Part shown: positions 9,929-21,039 of the stretch, in pieces | Numbering within the stretch: position 1 is the stretch's first letter | How the letters are laid out: every line of letters starts with the position of its first letter | Origin: Blastomussa wellsi | Taxonomy: Eukaryota > Cnidaria > Anthozoa > Scleractinia > Plerogyridae | Assembly: GCA_947652115.1 (NCBI GenBank) | Contig: OX393570.1 | Span: 8,833,435 to 8,897,434 of the forward strand | DNA: 64,000 nt | Direction: 5' to 3' | Made by a program: the position numbers and the translations under genes | Notes under the pieces: model-generated | What the model saw: only the letters and a program-made list of their open reading frames with translations | What the model was told of the DNA's origin: nothing | Databases searched by the model: none

Positions 9929-10440
9929 ACTATTCCAGAAAATCTTCCGCTCTCCGACTCAGAGATATCCGTCCTCAGTAAGGGCTTGAATTTTTCCATG
10001 ACAAAGAGGATGGTTCTAACGGGCAAGGACAAAGATACTTTCGAGACGCTTCAGACTCGAAAATCTAAGTGGACACCTCCAGAGGGCCAGTTTTCCTCTT
10101 TAGATTTTTTCATTAAAAAATGCCGTCACGACATCAACTAACTTAATTTCAATCGTAACACCAAATTTTCCAACCTTTCTTCGGAAGAGAGGATGGCGCT
10201 AAAAAACCTTAGTAAGCGCAAAGACATAATTATCAAAGCGGCCGACAAAGGCGGCGCTTTAGTTGTTTGGCGGGCCCACCTCTACCAAAAAGAAGCTTTG
10301 CGGCAACTTTCTGACACCTCTTTTTATGCTAAAGTCGATAAAGATCTCACCTCCACTAACCAACAAATTGTCAAGAGCACTATTAACGACCTTATAGTCA
10401 AACAAGAATTGCCATCGGCGAAACAGGTAGACGACTTGCT
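9929..10440 (+). mobile_element. Penelope-like element N-terminal fragment, inverted, copy A
   Basis: The plus-strand reading from about 9932 gives ENLPLSDSEISVLSKGLNF, KSKWTPPEGQFSSLDFFIKK, SSEERMALKNLSKRKDIIIK and ADKGGALVVWR, then LYQKEALRQLSDTSFY. This is the region N-terminal to the PLE reverse-transcriptase core. One stop interrupts it near 10139. It lies head to head with the minus-strand PLE tail. Similarity to PLEs fades after about 10411, and the sequence becomes bHLH-unit flank. Confidence 0.7.
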
Positions 10441-11361
10441 CAATAATTGTTATTTTAAAACAAGTAACAATCTCTTGTACAATGTCACAACAGAGTATAA
10501 CCATTATCATGGACAGACGGGTGTGACAAAGCCGAGAGCTGTCTTGATTTGAATCATTTGTATCAATGTTGCGCTCGTGAAAAGCCGAGAACAATGCAAA
10601 AGTAATATATCTTTCGAAAATAATGACTGAATGCGTCTAGCAAGAGTGGCTCATGTCATTTAAGAATAGCTTGCGGGTTATAAAATCATACCAAAAGTAA
10701 TTAATCTTTCGAAAACAATAGCTGAATACGTCTGGTCAGAGTGGCTCATAACATTTAAGAATAGCTTGCGGGTTATAAAATCATACCATTTACTGAATAC
10801 ATGAATTGGCTTCAGTGATCTGAAATCCAGTTTGACTTCATCCCATCTTCATAGATCAGTGCCTTAAGTTGCTGAACTGACTAACTTCTGAAGAACGGAG
10901 GTTTCCAGCATTCAATCTAGAACAACATTCCTCAAAAACTAATAACATCTCAAAGAAGAAAGAGAAGGTAAATTTAGTGACATATTTATTTATTGCCTGA
11001 TTGTAGGGTTATTTGAGCAATGAGGGTTTAATTAACACACAGAGGGCAATGTTGATTTTTCAGTTGTTGTCCCCAAGTCTGGTAATAACTTGGCTAGACT
11101 TACGTTAGACTTCTCGTATTGTTTTAACTGTTTTGTGCCTAGCCACTCGGGATTGACGGGAAGAAGAGAGAGATGGAGGGAGGGAGCCATGCCCTTAGCC
11201 GCTTCATATTACGGAGAACCTGATAAACAATGAGCACAACACAGTGCACCTTTTTTCTTAAAAATTACACCAGTTAGTTTTTATCAGTCGACGTTTTAAG
11301 AAAGGGAACTGCGGTCGAATGAGCTGAAGTACGGCTTGCTCAGCTATGTGAAGCGACTACC
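10441..11361. other. bHLH-unit 5' flank, copy A
   Basis: Non-coding. The block around 10484-10540 recurs upstream of other bHLH genes (52170, 56345, 59095). A block near 10800-10930 recurs at 51490 and 59350, and a purine-rich stretch near 11155 recurs at 51770 and 59690. The repeat of these landmarks in the same order shows that whole gene units were duplicated long before the 17-kb duplication. Confidence 0.6.
10597..10786 (+). repeat. 95-bp direct repeat, two copies
   Basis: The block from CAAAAGTAAT to the shared AAAATCATACC end occurs twice in tandem with about 90% identity by eye. The older paralogous units have it once (51400, 59240), so this is a local duplication. It is also present in unit B. 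Confidence 0.75.
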
Positions 11362-11601
11362 ATGAGTTTGGAAAATAGATACCGCATTCGACCCCATGCA
11401 TATGGGCAGCATGGCAACCCGCATGCCAAGGGCACACCGTGTAGACTGCATGCTGTTCGCTTATTTGAAATGATCCTGACTGGCAGAATACTCATCAGTA
11501 TGCATTTATGTAAAATACTATATTCACTGATGTGCGACGACTATAACCGACGAATGCGCGAAAAGTTAATGAAAAGGTCCAAAGTACTTGCGCGTCATTG
11601 A
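11362..11601 (+). other. Small conserved ORF of uncertain status
   Basis: A 79-codon ORF begins at an ATG in good context (CTACCATGAG) and starts MSLENRYRIRPHAYGQH. A diverged paralogue at 52013 keeps the ATG and about 20 codons, then reaches a stop. No domain is recognised. It could be a leader exon of the bHLH unit or chance. Confidence 0.2.
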
Positions 11602-13469
11602 AATCATGTTGCACAAATGATTGTCAATCGGTGCAGATGCCAGCCAGCCGTCCGTACTTATTTGTTCGAAACGAAAGTACAATATTTAAAAAAACACACA
11701 CCTAACGAAAAATCCCTCATATCTCTGTTTAGGAAGAAAACGGATTATGTTTGACCTTATTGACTTGAAGTTTTAGACGCATGTAAGCCAGAGTATTTCG
11801 CAACGAAATGCAAATCCATGAAGAAAAAAATAGACATGTATTTGTTTTTTTTCTCGCGAGCCAGCCCGAGGTATATATCTATAAATTAAAATTTTGCAGT
11901 TATATTTATGCGAAATATGCTGTCTGTATAATTTATTGAGTGCTTTTGTTGCGAAATTTTATTGCCATCTATAGAGTAGAATAATTGAAAATTTTGCATT
12001 TTTAAAAGTACCGGCCCGTGAAGACTTTAAATTCTGGCATGACAAATTTTGCGTCTTTAAACGCTAATAACTTTCAATGAATGCTGGCAACAGAAAATGG
12101 AAGTCAGATATAACAAACAAGAGGTTACGACTAATAACGGAGCAATGAAATCAAGTTTCATTGAGTTCTTCTCGAGCAGCAAACTTGCACACACGAATTT
12201 ATTCATGGCCAAGGTGTATACCACATTCTGAGTCCTTAGACGTAAAGTGTAGGGAGTGGTACACACACCCTATTCTGTTTCGTCATCAACCTAGTTCGAG
12301 AAGGAATGCTGCGAGATTTTTTACGAGATTATTGCCATAGATAGCAGTATAAAAAAGCAGTCAAAAGCAGACGCGACATACCAAATACGTCTGCAGTTGA
12401 TTAAGTGCTTAAAATGACAAAACAAGGTCAGCAGTTACTTGTGTTACATGTTACTATTAATTAAAAAACGGCATGCCAATGAGTAGAAGGATCAATTGTA
12501 GCTGGCTGCAAATTGAAGGATTCTTTAGCTGGCTTATGATAGTAACGCTGGAATGAAATCTCATTACGCCTGCCAGAAGATATCATAATTTATTTTTTTC
12601 AAGCATCTGACCGGGCCGGAATCCTCAATACTCGAATTTGATTGGCTAATCACGCGCACGTGACCGGTCCAGCTTTTTACGATACGGCCCACGGGCCGGA
12701 TTTTTTTGCCAGTTGTAATTCACTGCAAGTTGCCGGTTTTCAGACTCAAGTCAGCATTCAAAACGCTGTGTTTCTATGCTAAATTTTGTCAAAACCGAAC
12801 TCCATTTTCTTCCATTCAAGAAGAGAAATTGTCTTCATAAATAACAGTGAAATTAATCTTCGCAGTATATTTTGCCATACACAGACGTACAGGAAGTTCG
12901 CTGAATTTCTTTTTCGAAATTCGCTAACTGTCTATCGAAATAAATTCTGTTAGAATCAAACAAATGAGTATAAATTCGTTAAATGCGAATGTCTGTAGCT
13001 GGAAAATGAGTCTTGAAGTGCTTTTCATTCAGATAACGAAGCTTGAAAAATGTCGACACAAACGGCAATCGATTTTCAGTTCAAAGTATTTCCATGGATG
13101 AGACTTGTTTTTATCCAGTTTTTATAATCTGTTTTGGTGCTACATTTGTGCTTTTTAATTCTTCTTTCTTTATTGATGACGTTTCGGCGAGTATGGTTTA
13201 TTGTAGTAAAATCATTCTTAGCAGTATAAAATGCATACTGTGGGCAAAGAAAATGATTTTCGCCGGTTGGCGACGGTCACAGACCTCGGTCACGGTTTTT
13301 CACCATACGGACCGCCCAGCCGGCAAATAACATATATATCTTTAATTTTTTTAATTCATTCAACATTAAAGCAAAACATTACGACATAACACATAAATGG
13401 AAAGTACATTATCTACTTTAAGTAAGTAGAGCAAGGCTAAGGACTAACTGAGTATAGAAACAGACAGAG
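11602..13469. other. Non-coding bHLH-unit flank
   Basis: AT-rich and without a supported gene. A site near 12395-12420 (GTCTGCAGTTGATTAAGTGC) is the empty-site equivalent of the TTAA element at 60538-61046. A separate repeat candidate is listed at 12602-13335. Confidence 0.5.
12602..13335. repeat. Candidate repeat element with GC-rich ends
   Basis: Both ends carry GC-rich blocks (GACCGGGCCGGAATC, CCCACGGGCCGG; CATACGGACCGCCCAGCCGG) unlike the AT-rich centre. The end blocks resemble each other loosely. No transposase-like ORF was recognised, so the nature and borders are uncertain. Confidence 0.25.
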
Positions 13470-13491
13470 TGAGAGAGAGAGAGAGAGTGTG

Positions 13492-13539
<48 letters not shown>
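13470..13539. repeat. (GA)n microsatellite, copy A
   Basis: About 70 bp of GA repeats with a few interruptions (TGTG, GGGA). The counterpart in unit B is 30628-30693 and differs in length. Confidence 0.9.
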
Positions 13540-13856
13540 GCATCTAGTAACGCTGAAATTATAGTTCCTTGATTGGATTATTGTTTCTAAGTTATATTTG
13601 TTAAAAAGGCTTATAGCTATATTTGCGTCTTAGATTTGTGTTTCTCAACTTGAATTTTGTTGGCAAGAATAACCATGAAAACCTCTCTTTCCTTGATGCG
13701 GTGTAAATATCAGTAGTGTTTTGCAATCATGATCAAGCAGAGGTTTTAACAGGGGTTTGCTTACGGTTAGTTTTAATTGTTGGAAAGGACATCATTATAT
13801 TGTACGTATTTGGCCATCCTAACCTGAAATCCTAACCAGTCGAATCAATTAAAAAC

Positions 13857-14362
13857 TATGAGTTTTTGTGTTGCTGTCACTTGACCCTTACCGTTTGTAA
13901 CTCCCAAGTGTGGTTGTTAAATGTGCGAAGGACTTTTTAGCTCTGACCAAAAGGTCTTTTAAAGGCTTGTCCTTCACGTGAGCGACAATTGGAGAATATA
14001 TTTGACCGAGTCTGTTATTCTTAGTAATTTTGTGATGCAATACCGGTTTCGGAAACTAAAATGGCTTCGTTCGGCAGTTGCTTTTCACTGTGTTCAAGTG
14101 GCTGTGAGCGGGTTTGCTGCCGATTTCGCGAACGAGCTGCTTTTATGCACTGAGTTAGACTGGTTGTGTTGAAACTGACCAATTGGAAGCCAGGAAATTT
14201 GCATCCGTTACGCATGATAAGAGCGTGTTCAACGTATCGTATGCAAATTTGGATCCAAGAAAAAGCTTCGCGTCAGTTTGAACAGGTTTCTTTTGCAATT
14301 GTCAAAGTACTGTAAAGTGTTTCAGTAAACTCTGTAACAACAAGGTAGTAGCTAGGTCTGAA
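13857..14362 (+). repeat. Single hybrid copy of a 0.5-kb repeat
   Basis: Unit B holds two diverged tandem copies of this block (31016-31517 and 31587-32098). The unit A copy matches the first on its left side (AACGTATCG) and the second on its right side (AAGAAAAAGC, AAAGTGTTTC, CAAGGTAG). The switch lies between about 14235 and 14262. Confidence 0.7.
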
Positions 14363-15426
14363 TATTGTAGATAATTAATTATATCTAAGTAACTTAATTC
14401 TTGACGGGAGGCCGAATTACGCTTTCCAGTTTTTTTTTCGGTCTCCTTGCCACTTAATCATTATTAATATTATATGTGTAAATATTTTTCTTTTTCCTTT
14501 TTCTTTTTACGTAACTTGTATTAACGTATTGTCATCCGTTTATTTTTGCATTTTATTGTGTGGCAAAATTACAATAAAACAAAACAGTAAACTCATGATC
14601 CAACTCGAAATCCTAACTCGGAGGTTAGTCCTTCCCTTTGAAAATAGAGGTGTTTGTCCCTACTCCGATGCTTTAAGTACCCTGTTCACTTAATCAGTAT
14701 TCCAAAAATCGCGGAAACTCAAGCCCACAAAAGTTTATGCAATGAGATATGTTCGAACAGGCTACCATGAGCACAGCCAGAAAAAATGATCAAAACATTT
14801 TTCGGAAATGCTAGCGGATTTCCACAGAAAATGTGAAACTTGGTGCTGAACATGGAATTTATTGTCGGCCCGACGGATTTGTTATGGACACAGGCACGAG
14901 TTCACAACTCGAAACCGATTGGTTTAAGTGGGCTTGCACATGCGCCGAACCGTGAAACTGGCCATTTGTGATTCAGTTGCATGACTGCTAGGTATGGATG
15001 TTTTAATAAATGATTGCGCTTTATCTAAATGGACCGAAAGCTCAGTTAGTCGCGATAAATAGATCATCAACGCGTTCATTTTCAGCGAAACAGCAATCAA
15101 CCTATCTTGCGATGGAGTTGGGGAAGAATGAAGTCGCCACTGATAATTTGCTAATAGCTAGCTTACTCGTCCGATTTGCGAAGCTCTCTATACATCTCTT
15201 TATTCACAGACATTTTGAGCAAGCAAGCTTGAAATAAAAACCGTTTCTGTAGCTAATCCAATTTAAGAACACGTAAAAAAGAAGAAAGTGTTTCATATAT
15301 AGAATATTTTCCAACGGGTATCTGCACGCGTTGCCAGACGTTGCGTGTGCGCATCGGGGTTTGAGATTAGGTCCTCATGGAGGGCGCGATCCAAGTCACA
15401 TATGTATCCTTGTACAGGCGGTGTGA

Positions 15427-15432
15427 CACCTG
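15427..15432. promoter_or_regulatory. Conserved E-box CACCTG upstream of bHLH gene 1
   Basis: The CACCTG in GACACCTGACAAATTG sits at matching places upstream of genes 2, 4 and pseudogene 5. bHLH proteins bind CANNTG sites. Autoregulation is only a suggestion. Confidence 0.3.
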
Positions 15433-15599
15433 ACAAATTGAAAAGGTGATAGAGACATGCCATAAGGAAACAATGCATTAATTTAAAATGACATGCCAAA
15501 CTATGTAACGCGTCGCTTGTGGTTACAGCGGAACACGAATGTCTGAAATGCGTGCGTGATGATTCCATGTTTTGATTGTCCTTACAAGTTTATCTATGC

Positions 15600-15745
15600 T
15601 ACTTTGGTCACTGGGCACACTTTATTTTGACTATTTATTGTTGTATTTCTTTAGTTTATGTAAGTGTGTATTTTCTATAAGTACTGTTAAAATTATCATT
15701 TCTGTAAATAGTGTAAAACAATAAAAAATCTGAATCTGGAATCTG
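15600..15745 (+). mobile_element. Retroposon 3' tail in the presumed intron, copy A
   Basis: T-rich sequence ending ACAATAAAAAATCTGAATCTGG has the look of a LINE/SINE 3' end with a short tail repeat (GAATCT). It is present ahead of genes 1 and 2 and pseudogene 3 but absent from units 4-6, so it marks a shared ancestry. Confidence 0.5.
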
Positions 15746-15809
15746 ATTTTCTCCGAAAATTGTGGCTAGAGTTTATTTTTGATTTATTTCTTTCCATAAA
15801 TCTTTGTAG

Positions 15810-16235
15810 ATGCAGCTGAATGAAACTTCTTTTCCAGACGGGGCAAGAGTACAAGTGGATAAATCCATGGATCAAACTTGCTACAATCAAGCGCCACTGC
15901 AAAATGGTCCAGCTTTTCCCTTCTCGTGGAACACACTGATCCTGAGAGAATTCGAAAGTGTGGAACAATTTCAAAAACGTACAGAGCAAACTGTATCTTT
16001 TCGAACGCCTTCCACTTCTAATCCATTATCATCACTGACAATCCGGAGAGCAAAGAACCGTGAAAGGGAGAGAAAAAGGCAGAGGCGTTTGAAGGGAGCG
16101 TTTAACGAGCTTCGCAGCGTAATACCCGATTACTTTTCCGAGAGAGAGCCAGGAGACAGACTCTCAAGAATTCAAACTTTGAAACTGGCAATGGAGTACA
16201 TTGCTGCATTGCACGAATTGTTAGAGACCAGTTAA
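15810..16235 (+). CDS. bHLH transcription factor 1
   Basis: A 141-residue protein with a group A-like bHLH domain at the C-terminus: basic region 79-91, helix 1 92-106, a short loop with DYFSEREPGD, and helix 2 117-138 (RLSRIQTLKLAMEYI). The second Glu of NRERER (residue 87) aligns with the E-box-contacting Glu of bHLH proteins, and the basic region is complete, so DNA binding through CANNTG as a dimer is expected. Residues 1-78 match no domain I know. The ATG follows directly after TTTCTTTCCATAAATCTTTG-TAG, a good 3' splice site, so a 5' exon is likely. The family is certain but the orthology group (Atonal-, Twist- or Ptf1-like) is not. One of six tandem relatives. Confidence 0.85.
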   Translation: MQLNETSFPDGARVQVDKSMDQTCYNQAPLQNGPAFPFSWNTLILREFESVEQFQKRTEQTVSFRTPSTSNPLSSLTIRRAKNRERERKRQRRLKGAFNELRSVIPDYFSEREPGDRLSRIQTLKLAMEYIAALHELLETS

Positions 16236-16299
16236 TCGTGCTGCTCCAGGGTGCTCACAGTTTTTCTATGAGCGTGGCAATTTTAATTTCAAAAACTGT

Positions 16300-16766
16300 T
16301 ATTGGCCCGTTATTGTTTAATATGGGGCCAAACTACATCAAGGAATTGTTCTCATTGCGTTCCAGCAATTATGACCTAAGAGGGTATTGTAAGCTTAATC
16401 AACCTGCCTTTAAATCAAAGTATTTGCATAAATGTTTTCGTTACCTCACGTTTATGGAACAGCCTACCGGACAATATAAGAGGAGCGTTCTCTCTTGGAA
16501 TTTTTAAAAATTTACTGAACAATGTCAATCTGACTACCGAGGCCAATTGTTGCTGTAATCTTTGTATCGCGTAGTTTTAAATTTTATTCTAGTTTTAAAT
16601 ATTATAGTCTAGTTTTTAAATTTCAAATTTTATAGTCTAGTTTTTGTATTTTTATTGAATAGATAACTTTTTTATTTTGCATTTTTATTTTAGCATACAC
16701 GTTCACGTTTAAACGAGCCCTTGGCTCACTGGTGTAAAGTGTCTGAATAAAGTACTACCACTACAA
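16300..16766 (+). mobile_element. LINE 3' fragment following bHLH gene 1
   Basis: The plus strand reads GPNYIKELFSLRSSNYDLRG, KLNQPAF and, in another frame, PDNIRSVLSLGIFKNLLNNV and CNLCI. This is the reverse-transcriptase C-terminal tail of a non-LTR element, followed by an AT-rich 3' UTR ending at TGAATAAAGTACTACCACTA. Comparison with the unit at 53163 shows it was inserted between the bHLH stop codon and its 3' flank. It leaves the bHLH ORF intact but may supply its 3' UTR. Confidence 0.65.
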
Positions 16767-17319
16767 ATACCAGTTGAAGAGTCAAAATATTAGCCTATTA
16801 AAAGTGTCCTTTGCCGGCACCGTAGGCTTAGCCTTGCAATTTTAACTGTTTTTTTTTTTTTCTACACGTTACAATGTCGTCTGGTACGAGCATCTGTATA
16901 AAGAGATTCGGAAACAAGCAATACAAAGTAGTATTCTGCGTTGCGTGCTTTCTTGCGTTCAAAGGTTTCTTAAGTTTAATTCTGGAAAGGTGTCAGTCTG
17001 AACCGACTTAGGACAAGAGAAAATATTAAACGAAACCATTTTCAGCATTTTATACATTTTTGTCAGTTTTGTCACGCTAGTGGGCCTAGGGATGGAAGTG
17101 GGGCTTGTATTGAAGACATGGCACATGTTAATTGAAACAGATACTTTAATGACATACAGATTTAGCCAAACCAAAAAAGGGTAGCTACAGAGTTTATACT
17201 GTTAATAATTTGTGAAAATGCTATCATTAAAAATACTGGCGTGCACAACTACTCATGAAAGATTCCACAAGTGAAAAAAATAAGAATAATTAATCGTCAA
17301 TTCCAAGTGCAGAAAAAGG
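16767..17319. other. bHLH-unit 3' flank, unit B
   Basis: Copy of 61-599 with a longer T run near 16851 and an 8-10 bp repeat expansion around 17060 (TTTTGTCAGTTTTGTCA). No gene supported. Confidence 0.6.
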
Positions 17320-18029
17320 ATGAAAAATCACAAAACCCTACCAGAATCCTAGAAAATTATATAAGTTTACACTGAACATCAATTTTAGCCAGATTATCCG
17401 ACCCTGTCTTCTTCAGTAGGAAGGCTGTACCGCTATAAGAAAAACTTTTTGTAAAGTAATAGTAAGAACTGATTGGAGGTTGAGGAAGGGCCAACTTCAT
17501 TTCGCTTTTTTGTAATCTATAAGGTCCATAAGTAGTTGTATCATGACGAGATTTGGAAGAAAGATAACCTGGTGTCTCCCCATTTAAAGCAAAAAAAATC
17601 TCTAAAGAGTTGCACAAAAAAATTTCTTACGCTCCTAATTGAAGTTGGCAACGTAGTAGGTTATGAAAGGTAGACTAAAAAGAGTATTTTCTAACTTTTG
17701 AGATAATTGTTTCTAATTCTTCTTACGAGTCGGAGATTCTAGTATATCGAACAAGATCGTAAGATTTTCCTTTTAAATATGAATTTTGATAGTGTTCGGA
17801 GCTTGGTGGTATCTAACCCAACAGTTTTGCACCAATTCTTGAAAATCATTTTCGTGCAATTTCAAGTTTTTTTGAATATAAAAGTGGATAGAAGCTGGTA
17901 ATCGTGTATGGCATAAACGAATTTTTTCCTATAGGGATGAACAAATCCTTTAATTGTGAAGGGATTTTTTTGCATCTTTATTACAAACACTCAAACACAC
18001 TATTTCACATTATTACTGCGCCTATTGCA
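17320..18029 (-). mobile_element. LINE relic, unit B
   Basis: Copy of 600-1314. The reading GETPGYLSS and KSFSYSG is retained at 17357-17600. A short deletion is present near 17813 relative to unit A. Confidence 0.6.
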
Positions 18030-18064
18030 ATTATATTACACAAACTCCGTTCGAAATATATGAG
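18030..18064. repeat. DIRS inverted terminal repeat, left, copy B
   Basis: Reverse complement of 22987-23021 with few mismatches. The best preserved of the three left repeats. Confidence 0.85.
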
Positions 18065-18317
18065 GAAACATAAGATAGAGTTCAACGCAGAAGAATGGTG
18101 CCAATAATAGGCAGACAGTATAAAAGAACTGGAAAGTCTGTAATGTTATCAAAATACTGCAAAGTTGACAAAGTCAGTAATGGAAAGTGAGGTAATTCAC
18201 CAAAACATGAGCATGTTGTCTAACTGAGAAACGCAAAGTTATGAGTTATTTCTAAACTCAGTGCACGGTAAGTACAAAGTTATAAAAAGTCTCAAAGGAG
18301 AACAGCATGTGCAAAAG

Positions 18318-20193
18318 TTAGCTGTGAACAGGTTTGTAATAAAACTTCAGAAAAGTGGAAGGAGACGACCAATCAGCCATCTTCAAAATCTTAGTTATTT
18401 CGACGTTGGAATTGGTATCTGCAGTGGTTGAAGCTCCACGCACAGAATGTGCATTAAAGATATCACTATTGACTCCGGAGGCCTTCAGAAGAGAACGTAG
18501 CCACCTCGCCAAGGATGGAGCTGAAATTGGTTTGTGAGGCTTCACATATTAGATAAATAATGGATCCGGCTTAGACGAGGGGATAGCTGGACGAATTGTA
18601 CGTGTAGCCTTCAAGTAGCAACATAATGTCTCTACTGGACACAACTTGGAGATGGAAGGGAAACGTGCGAAGAAAGCCTTTGGTAGTTGATCAGCTGCGC
18701 CCCTTTTACGAGGGGACGAGAGCATGAACGCAACACTCTCGGGAAGGATGTGGCAGTGGCGTAGATCCAGCTTTGTAAGTGCCGAAACTCTTTCAGGGCA
18801 AGCTAAGGAAAATAACATTGCAAGTTTCCATGACAACTGCTTGAGAGACAGTGACCTATTACTGCCAAGAGACGAAAGATATGTAGTCACCGAACTCACA
18901 TCCCAGGTATGGGAGTATCTAGGTTTAGGGGAGCGATTGTTGAACATCCCCTTAAGAAGCTGAATGACTAACGGGTTTTGACCCACAGGAAGGCCATTCA
19001 GTTCGGCGTGAGAGGTGGAGATCGCTGAGCGCGCTACATTAACAGAGCGGTAAGCTGCACCACTGTTGAAGTACTTGGTTAAATATAGCAGAATGTCGGT
19101 TAAAGGCGCTGAAAGAGGATCAATCTTTCTCTTAACGCACCAGCCACTCCAGTGTCTCCAAGCTGTTTGATATGTTTTCCTTGTAGATTGGTGGGATGCC
19201 GAAAGGAGAATCTCGGTAACATTGTCTGGAATTCCCATTGCCTGGTACTGCCCGCGGAGACACGAAACACGGCTAAGTGTAGTCTGGGGAACATTGGATG
19301 AATCCTCTGAGGGTCTGCTGGGTCCCTCAGGAGGTGTCTGGAGCTCGGCAGGCTGATTGGATGTTCGACCAGGAGGCTCAGTAGTAGTGGCCACCATGGT
19401 TGTGCTTGCCAAATGGGTACCACTAATATGATATCTGCTTTGTCCTGAGTCGCTTTGTTTAGGACAGCCGGGATCAGATTGAAGGGTGGAAAAGCGTAAC
19501 CCTTGAAGGGTGCCCAGTCCATGATGAACGCATCCGTGTGCAGTGTCTCTGGGTCTAGACGCCAGCTGACGTACTGGGGAAGCTGGGCGGATAGGCGAGA
19601 AGCAAACAGGTCGATTTCGCACCCCTTGAGAAAGGGGTAAATTGTTTGAGTCTATCTTCCACTCGCTGCTGTCGTTAAACACCCTTGATTCCGAGTCGGC
19701 TATGGTATTCAACTTGCCGGGTACGTGCTGAGCTGAGATCATGCCTCTCCAGGCACCATTGCCAGAGTTCCAATGTGAGTGCTAAGAGGCAGGGCGAGTG
19801 GGCACTGCCTTTGTTGTTCACATGGGTTACCGCCGTTGTCTTGTCCATTCTCAGGCATACTACTTTGTGGGATTGGTTCTTTAGAAAGGACTTTAGGGCA
19901 AGAAAGGCAGTCTTGAGCTCCAATACGTTTATGTGCTGGGTTGGTTCGCTGTCTGACCAAAGCCCATTGTGCGTTGACTTTCGCAGACCGCGCCCCATCC
20001 TGTCTTGGGTGCGTCTGTTGATATAAACAACGTTGGAGCTGGGGGTCTGATTGGGCTGCCATTCACCAATGAAGTTCTTCCAAAGAGTTGTGATCCAGAC
20101 TAATAGTACTGGTCGCTCACATGTAGGGCTTGGATTATTCTGATTTGCAAGTATCGAAAATGAAGGGGAGCTTGCCAAATTGCTGGGCGACAC
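18318..20193 (-). pseudogene. DIRS RNase H plus tyrosine recombinase, copy B
   Basis: It has the same domains as 1593-3473. The shared TAA lies at 18549-18551. In addition, ATGTT is missing at about 19743, which shifts the frame between RNase H (19675-20193) and the recombinase (18549-19742). The recombinase keeps PERVSAL, HSVRG and FYYKP. The end reads VEITKILKMADW, where A and C have VPLSKILKMADW. Confidence 0.85.
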
Positions 20194-20218
20194 AATTCTA
20201 GAGTGTCTAATACACTTG

Positions 20219-21030
20219 CTATTGACGAGCAGGCATAGGTGGAGTGACCTTCGCCTTCAAGCAAAGGGATTTCACCTTTACAACTTTCTGCTGTGGGAGG
20301 CTGAGTGCTTCTACAGTGGAGTCGATTACAAAGCCCAGGAATGTTATTATTTGTGTCGGGATCAAGCCTAGGCTTTCCAGAAGGGATACAGTGTGACTCT
20401 GTGCCTCCTGGTAAGTCGACCACAAGATTAGGAAGTCGTCCAGATAGAGGGTGATACGAACACCCCGTTTCCGAAGAAATGCTGCCACGGGTTTTAAAAG
20501 TTTGGTGACGATCCTTGGTGCAGTATTTAAGCCAAAACAGAGGCCTTAGAAGGCATAACACTTTTTTCTCCAAAGGAGTTGAAGGAACCTTTGAGAGTCC
20601 TTGTGGACTGGGACTGACAAATAAGCGTCTTTCAGATCCAGGGTGGTCATATAGTCGCATCTTTGAAGTAGGGACTTTAATCAATGAATGCTTTCCATCA
20701 GGAAGTGAGAGTTTTCCACGAACTTGTTCAGGAAACTCAAGTCTATCACAGGTCGAAAAGTCCCAACCTTTTTGGGGACTAGGAACGAACGACTGAAGAA
20801 ACCTTCTCTTATGGGGGAGATTTCTGCAATGGCCCCCTTGGTGAGGAGGTTGTCCACCTCTGAATCTATGAGGTCGGCATTTACTTGGTTGGGACTCGTA
20901 ACTGGTATGGTAAACTGAACTGGTTTGCAACGCAACGGAATTTTGTAACCTAAAAAAATACTGAGGATATCTGGGTCGGAGGTTATTGCGCTCCAGTTGT
21001 CTATGAATGAGTTGATTCTTTTGCTTCCTG
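20219..21030 (-). pseudogene. DIRS reverse transcriptase, copy B
   Basis: LYLDDFL, LDLKDAY and FLVPKK are present, as are both stops seen in copy A. Confidence 0.82.
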
Positions 21031-21039
21031 TTTGGGGGC

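Larger units (their letters stand above)
13540..15590. other. Non-coding bHLH-unit flank
   Basis: No supported gene. It contains the recombinant repeat at 13857-14362 and, from about 15290, a block conserved upstream of the bHLH exons in several units (33030, 52400, 56620). The block includes CTCATGGAGGGCGCGATC and a CACCTG E-box. Confidence 0.5.
1..16705 (+). repeat. Segmental tandem duplication, unit A
   Basis: First of three direct copies of a roughly 17-kb segment. Position 1 matches 16706 and 34465, and collinear similarity runs through every feature below. By eye the copies differ only by scattered substitutions and a few indels. Contents in order: LINE 3' tail, bHLH 3' flank, LINE relic, DIRS, Gypsy, PLE, bHLH 5' flank, bHLH gene, LINE tail. 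The boundary at position 1 is set by the window edge and lies inside a LINE tail, so the true unit border is unknown. Confidence 0.95.

Noticed and set aside
13470..13539. GA tract as a possible CRISPR-like or regulatory array
   Set aside because: Plain dinucleotide repeat without spacer structure, differing in length between units.
13978..14172. 64-codon ORF present in A and B
   Set aside because: It lies inside the 0.5-kb repeat, and the second repeat copy in B (31690-31950) does not keep the frame.
15293..15568. Minus-strand ORF (PPVQGYICDLDRALHED) upstream of gene 1, also seen in B
   Set aside because: In the diverged units at 52400 and 56640 the same strand has stops. The block is better explained as conserved non-coding flank of the bHLH genes.
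15696..15989. Minus-strand 97-codon ORF overlapping the bHLH exon
   Set aside because: Antisense to the start of the bHLH CDS and across the splice acceptor, with no motif.
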